A DNA stretch of 57,270 nucleotides, from NCBI GenBank assembly GCA_029747585.1, contig JAPEVF010000263.1, positions 1 to 57,270 of the forward strand. Reading direction: 5' to 3'. The notes under the pieces are model-generated. The model saw only the letters and a program-made list of their open reading frames with translations. It ran no database searches and was not told the DNA's origin. This DNA is from Pleurotus djamor (lineage: Eukaryota; Basidiomycota; Agaricomycetes; Agaricales; Pleurotaceae). Positions 52,298 through 57,270 of this stretch are shown here, in pieces (position 1 is the first letter of the stretch; the number at the start of each line of letters is the position of its first letter). The position numbers and the translations under genes were made by a program.

Positions 52298-52511
52298 GCG
52301 CACTCTTTACTGTTGTCGCGTTCATCCATTTCCCATACATGTTGTCTTGCTACTATTATCACATATGACATGCCGACAAACTTATGCATCAATACTCATG
52401 AAATCTCGTATCGGACGTTGGGTATGCTCTGAGCATTCAACTGTTGTAAGATCTGCGTATGGATGTGATTATATTGGGAGTAGAGGTTCGTGTACAACAG
52501 GGATAAAATTA

Positions 52512-53492
52512 CTAAGTCTTCTTTCCATGGTCCTTGACCCACTCGTCGATGGCCTCGTTGACCTTTTCGATGACTTGCGGAGCCTCGACGGCTTGACCGA
52601 ACGCCTCCACGAACTGGCCTTCTGGGTCCATCAAATAGACAAAAATGGAGTGGTCAACGAGGTAGTCGCCGTTGGGATCTGCGTTTGGTGGTGTGGAGAA
52701 GTAGACGCGGTAGGCTTTGCATACTGCTTTCGTTGCATCGTACGGTCCAACGAGTCCAATAAAGGATTTATGGAAGTCTGAGAGATACTGTCCGATCCGC
52801 GAGGGTGTGTCTCGTGCTGGGTCGACGGAGATGAAAACTGGCTGAGCGATGGAGCCGTGTTTCTTTTCTGTCGTAGAGCAGGAGTATGAGGGGATCGAGC
52901 TTGGAACCAGGAATTGAAAGAAACATACCGAGTTCGTCCATGACGGCTGTTACTTTATCCAGCTCTGCGGGGCATATGTCGGGACAATTCGTGAAACCAA
53001 AATAGACGAGCGACCATTTGCCGAGTAAGTCCTTGTCAGTGAAAGGCTCGCCGGTGTGCTTGGACAGTGTAAAAGGACCTCCAACTTTGGGTCTTCCGTA
53101 TTGTTTTGCGGAACGTTCTTGCTCTATGGGCAAGAGGTGTGTGAGAGGAACTTCCGGTGGTGAGGATGTGATATGGGCTAACCGCGCTGCTCGATGAGCT
53201 TTTGTTTTTCGTGTCGGAAGTAGAAAAAGAGACCAACGCCAGCTGCTACGAAAAGTGCCGCCGAAGCTGGTGTGAAGACCTGATGGATCGCGTCGTCGAG
53301 TTCAGGGAGTTACGAAGTGAGGAATTCGAGACTCACACCGACTGCATTCCGGTCGCGGTAAGACGGTTGGGAGTAATATCGCGTTCCGGAGCGACGCGTG
53401 TGGTTAGACGGCGACCGAATGAAGGCTCTGTGTAAGGCGCGCCGTCCGCACGCGTTCACGGGTGCTTGGAGGAGTGGTCGAGCGAGGGACAT
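52512..53492 (-). CDS. SCO1: SCO1-type copper chaperone for cytochrome c oxidase
   Basis: The N-terminus MSLARPLLQAPVNACGRRAL is a basic mitochondrial presequence. After one intron comes a membrane helix (ASAALFVAAGVGLFFYFR), then a thioredoxin-like domain: GGPFTLSKHTGEPF, SLVYFGFTNCPDICPAELDK with the CxxxC copper site, VFISVDPARDTPSRI and the conserved copper-ligand His in LVDHSIFVYLMDP. It ends DEWVKDHGKKT with a stop at 52,512. Introns interrupt after NAVG, at IEQR and after DELG. SCO1 delivers copper to the Cu-A site of Cox2 at the inner mitochondrial membrane. All metal ligands are intact and the length fits the family. Confidence 0.93.
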
Positions 53493-53626
53493 CGGGGCAG
53501 CGGAGACAAGTACCAGCGTCTCTTTTCAATGCGACTAACAAAGAGGCCTAGGGGTGAATCTCGCTTGAATCTGTTACAATTCGCGTAAAGTACTTGTTAC
53601 ATGACAAATTTATAAGTACTACAAGT

Positions 53627-55417
53627 TCACCAATCTTCGTTATCATCATCACCGTCACTTTGGTCGACCGGTGGCCAAAAACTCTCGATATCAACGACGG
53701 GATTGGCATCTCCGGGCCGTTGGGTTGATCGCAAGGCTTTGATCGTTTGCCAAAACACTGACTCTGCGATTGAGGTCGCTGAATCAAAGAATTCGGTTGC
53801 TTGTACTGTCGGCGAGGGCGTTCTGATGACCGAATGTGAGATGTCGCTTGAGTTTGAGGTGAGATGGAGAGGAGATGGAGTGCGTTCGGCATAGAAAAGT
53901 TTGAAGAGGATAGGTGATGAAGCATCGCCAGGTGGTGATGTCAATGAGGCCAGGTGAGTTAGGTATGGGTTGAGGAGTTCTTGAGGTGATGTTGCCGGAG
54001 TGTTCATGGGAAGCATGATGTAGACTATCCCTGGAGAGATCACAGGCATCAGAGGGTGTAGCGCTAAATAGAAAGAGGGGCACGTACATCTATCCTTCGG
54101 CGTTGACATTGTGCCTTCGCCCATAACGATCACAGTGGCAGCTGAGGTATCTGAGGCGCCGTCGATGGAGGCAGGGGGATAGATGACGGCGGCGGCATCG
54201 GTCATTTCTCGCGTTTCTGACCGTGTTTCTGGCTCGGCTTCCGTACCCTCAGTCTCAGAAGGATCTTGGGTTGGTTGAGCGGTGGGAAACGTTATCGGCC
54301 GGTCGAATATAGCGATACAACGAGCGATGGGGGCATGTGGGCTGGTATCAGTGGTTACAACAGGAGATGAGGGCACGGATGGTGGAAGAGGAAGAGATTG
54401 ATCATCGGCGGAAGCAATGAGGATACGAGCTTTGAGAGCCTCTGGAAAGTCGTCAAGCTCGATTGAATACGGGAAATGACTGAGGGTAGGTTCTTCCGAG
54501 CTTGTGGGCGATGTCGCTTCGTAGACGACGGACTTGACGCGTCGGCCAAGGATGTAAACCCCTCCGTGAACAGCTGATGTTCTGCAGAAGCCTTGTGCGA
54601 TCTCGCCCGCGCCGCCGTATTGTCCAACGATAAACGACGAGGGCCCATATCGACCATGGGAGCGTAAGTACCTTCTGATACGTGTGAGAGCAGGTAATGT
54701 TGGATCTATTGAAAAGATTAGTGAGAATGTACTGTAGAAGAAGTGCGCAGCATACCTGAGATAGCGACAGCGTGCGCCAAAGCGAAACAGATGACGTTGC
54801 TCAAATCATGGTTCAGTGAGAAGACAGATTCAAGAAACTGCTGAAAAGGCATGTCTTCCTTTCCTTGCAGTTCCGTTTTCTCCTCAAACTCGCTCGCCGC
54901 GAACATCAAGAATCGCATAAGCCTGCGCTTATCGAGGAGGGAGATGGACGAGTTCCTAAAGATGTCTTCCTTGGAGCCAGGAACGTTCTGCAGTTGACCA
55001 CCCGTCGAGCAGACGCTTATGGGTTGTACAAGCTTGAATCCGCCATACCTGGCCACGCCCGATGCTACCAAGGATGTAACATGGGGACCGATGGATGGAA
55101 TCACGGCAGGTGTCAAACTTATGGAATACCGCTTTACGTCTGGCGGTATGGTGTCTGACTTGATTATAGACCAATATTGGGTCGGATCGGCAGAGTCTGC
55201 CCATCTCACGAGCTCATCGAGGTTGAGACTCGCATTATCAGCACCGTAATACGGGTTTGGGTCGATATGAGCGACTTTGATGCCTGCTTTTGAAAGGGCT
55301 CTGCGATGTCTCAGTCAATGTGGGCTACGATGGGCGATGCACGCACGCAGCAAGGATAGATTGGGCAAGGTCGGTGCCAACGACGACGACGTCGAATTCG
55401 TTCTCAGGTTCGGCCAT
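53627..55417 (-). CDS. MRS6: Rab escort protein (MRS6/REP)
   Basis: Starts MAEPENEFDVVVVGTDLAQS at 55,417; a short intron then leads to ALSKAGIKVAHIDPNPYYG, the nucleotide-like fold shared by GDI and REP. Then NASLNLDELVRWADSADPTQ, FRNSSISLLDKRRLMRF, LPALTRIRRYLRSHGRYGPS and FIVGQYGGAGEIAQGFCRTS define sequence regions 1 and 3 of the family. The long Ser/Pro/Glu-rich insert near 54,300 (TQDPSETEGTEAEPETRSE) and acidic end SDGDDDNEDW are REP-like and absent from the smaller GDI. REP presents new Rab GTPases to geranylgeranyl transferase II. Three or more short introns. Length of about 540 residues suits REP. Confidence 0.85.
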
Positions 55418-55570
55418 ATTCAAGGCGTATAATCAAATGTCAAGCCTGCCCTAAACTACCATGCCTATCATATCGAAATTTTTTGCAGATTTGGGTCACG
55501 AGATTGTCCCCTCTCTCCCTCCCTCTTCAGTTCTTCTCCTCCTTCCTCTCCATCCCTCCCTCATTTAAAA

Positions 55571-57270
55571 ATGGCCAAGGTTGATAAGAAAGCTGATAAA
55601 AAGGCCGTTAAGAAGTCGGACAAGAAGTCTGATAAGGTCAAGGCTGTCGATGTGAAGCCAACAAAGGTGGACGCCCCGGCCAAGGTTCCCATCTCGTCCA
55701 AGGAAATTTTGGCAAAGGTATATTTGTTCTGTTCTTCTTGATGTAGACCAGCATTCTCATGCAAACATCAGAATGGCTTGAAGCCTACAAAGGCCAAGGC
55801 TGAGGCCAAACCCACACCAAAAGCCAAATCGAATGGCAAGGTCAGCACCGATGTCGTCTAGCTTGTATCTTTCTTTCTAAACTAATGACCTTATTATATA
55901 GGCTAAAGAGGCCTCTTCTGACGAGAGTAGCGAGAGCGAAAGCGAAGAAGAGGAAAAGCCTAAGGCTGCCCAGGTCAAGGCTCCCGCGAAAGCGAAGGAG
56001 GATTCCTCTTCAGACGACGACAGCGATTCGGACTCTGATTCCGAGGACGCTCCTGCACCCCCACCCAAAAAGGCTTCACCTGCTAAGCCGTCCGCTCCTT
56101 CCAAGCCCACACCCGCCTCAAAACCCGCTCCTGCTAAAAAGGCTGAATCTGAGTCGGATTCAGACTCTGATTCGGACGACTCGGAGTCTGATGCACCTAC
56201 TAAACCTGCTGCGACGAATACGAAAGCTGCACCAGCAAAAGCTACCCCAGCGAAGGCCGCCCCGGCCAAGAAGGCAGAGTCTTCCGACTCTGATTCTGGT
56301 TCTGGCAGTGACTCTAGCTCGGATGAGGACTCAGATGTCGAGATGGAAGATGCATCAAAACCAAAAGCTACGCCTGCCGTAAATGGTGTGTATTATCTTA
56401 TCTTGTATAGTTCATGTGAAGGATATTCATCGTTTGTATAGGAAAGGCAAAGGCTCCTGCAGCGAAGCCGGCTGCTAAGGAAGATTCGTCTGACAGCGAG
56501 AGCGGCTCTGATAGCAGTTCAAGCTCAGAGGAAGACTCTGACGACGATAGTGATGATGAACCCAAGGCCAAGGCGCCTGCTGCTACTAACGGTACGTCTC
56601 CCTTCCTACTTGGGTAGATGAATGATCCTCACATTTTGGACAGGCAAACGAAAAGCTGATGATGAGAGCGCTGCTCCTCCCAAGAAGCAGAAGCTCGAGA
56701 ACGGTGACGCTGCTGCCACCGATGCTGGTGAGACGAAGACGGTCTTCGTCGGCCAGCTATCATGGAACGTCGATGATGACTGGCTCGGGTCCGAGTTTGC
56801 TCAGTGCGGCGAGGTGGTCTCCGCGTCTGTGCAGATGGACCGTAACTCTGGCCGATCGCGTGGATTCGGATACGTCCGGTTCGCAGACTCCTCGAGCGTT
56901 GAGAAGGCTCTCGAGCTGAACGGGAAGGAGATCGATGGACGTGCTATTAAAGTCGACAAGTCCCAAGAACTTGATAAATCGAAACAACGCGAGAACCGCG
57001 CAAAGGCATTTGGTGATACGACCAGTCCCCCGTCCACCACGCTCTTTGTGGGTAATTTGAGCTTTGGTGTGACGGAAGACGCGTTGTGGGAGTTCTTTGG
57101 CGAGTATGGGTCTGTGAAGAGTGTGAGGCTGCCCACGGATCGGGAGTCGGGGAGACCGAAGGGCTTTGGGTATGTCGAGTTTGATGATGTTGAGGGCGCG
57201 AAGAAGGCGTTTGAGGGTGCGAATGGCTCGGAGGTGGAGGGGCGGGCGGTGAGGTTGGATTATTCGCAGC
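55571..57270 (+). CDS. Nucleolin/NSR1-type nucleolar RNA-binding protein, 3' partial
   Basis: Starts MAKVDKKADKKAVKKSD. Spliced exons give a long N-terminal half of alternating Lys/Ala/Pro and acidic Ser tracts (SSDESSESESEEEE and similar), the usual phosphoacceptor region of nucleolin, Nsr1 and Gar2. Two RNA-recognition motifs follow: RRM1 with TVFVGQLSWNVDDD and SRGFGYVRF, RRM2 with TLFVGNLSFGVTED and KGFGYVEF. The window ends inside or just after RRM2 (VRLDYSQ), where a Gly/Arg tail would be expected. It acts in the nucleolus in pre-rRNA processing. Introns of about 50-60 nt separate the acidic blocks, so exon ends coincide with repeat borders. Confidence 0.9.

Noticed and set aside
55877..56382. 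Open frames on both strands over the nucleolin-type acidic repeats
   Set aside because: Mirror frames of repetitive Ser/Asp/Glu and Lys/Ala codons; the splice-consistent plus-strand reading with two RRMs explains the region.

Overview
The window looks like nuclear DNA of a mushroom-forming basidiomycete (Agaricomycetes). Reasons: very short introns of about 45-60 nt with GT..AG borders, tandem DUF6533 membrane-protein genes, an agaric-type SRPK-like kinase, a chromodomain Ty3 element, and a LINE with APE endonuclease, RT and RNase H. It has two compartments. Bases 1 to about 37,500 are a transposon and decayed-repeat island. From about 37,500 to the right end lies a dense block of ordinary spliced genes.

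Island. (1) 1-7245, minus strand: a Ty3/gypsy chromovirus with its 5' LTR at the right (6820-7245), gag, pol ending in a chromodomain, and a convergent plus-strand spliced gene at the left edge that seems to belong to the element. A short solo LTR sits inside gag. The primer-binding site is an exact 12-nt complement of the predicted transcript 5' end, which points to Tf1-type self-priming. (2) 7523-16989, minus strand: an essentially full-length 9.4-kb LINE flanked by a 14-bp target-site duplication. It has a poly(A) tail, an EN-RT-RNase H ORF2 broken by two homopolymer frameshifts, and two paralogous ORF1-type genes. Its extreme 5' end folds by eye into an HDV-like self-cleaving ribozyme. (3) 17,000-18,020: a decayed gag-protease piece of a second Ty3 element. 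(4) 20-36.6 kb: no intact gene, but two families of exon-like degenerate repeats. One (family A) forms a large old inverted duplication centred near 29.25 kb. The other (family B) recurs in direct orientation around and between its arms. A hairpin-forming minisatellite with conserved flank occurs twice.

Gene block, left to right: a BTB-type exon remnant (-), a hypothetical acidic-tailed protein (-), an agaric protein kinase (+), a 5'-truncated MED13 C-terminal region (+, joined to the kinase through an N-rich stretch), two tandem DUF6533 proteins (+), an SRPK-like kinase (+), BIG1/VOA1-type ER protein (-), mitochondrial short/branched-chain acyl-CoA dehydrogenase (+), ribosomal protein eL42 (+), SCO1 copper chaperone (-), Rab escort protein MRS6 (-), and a nucleolin/NSR1-type two-RRM protein (+, cut by the window end). 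These are unrelated housekeeping functions (lipid and amino-acid oxidation, translation, respiration, vesicle traffic, ribosome biogenesis) with no operon-like logic.

Many single Ns sit inside homopolymers, and several frame breaks also fall in homopolymers. Part of the apparent damage in the mobile elements may therefore be sequencing error. All family assignments are from motif reading, not from database searches.
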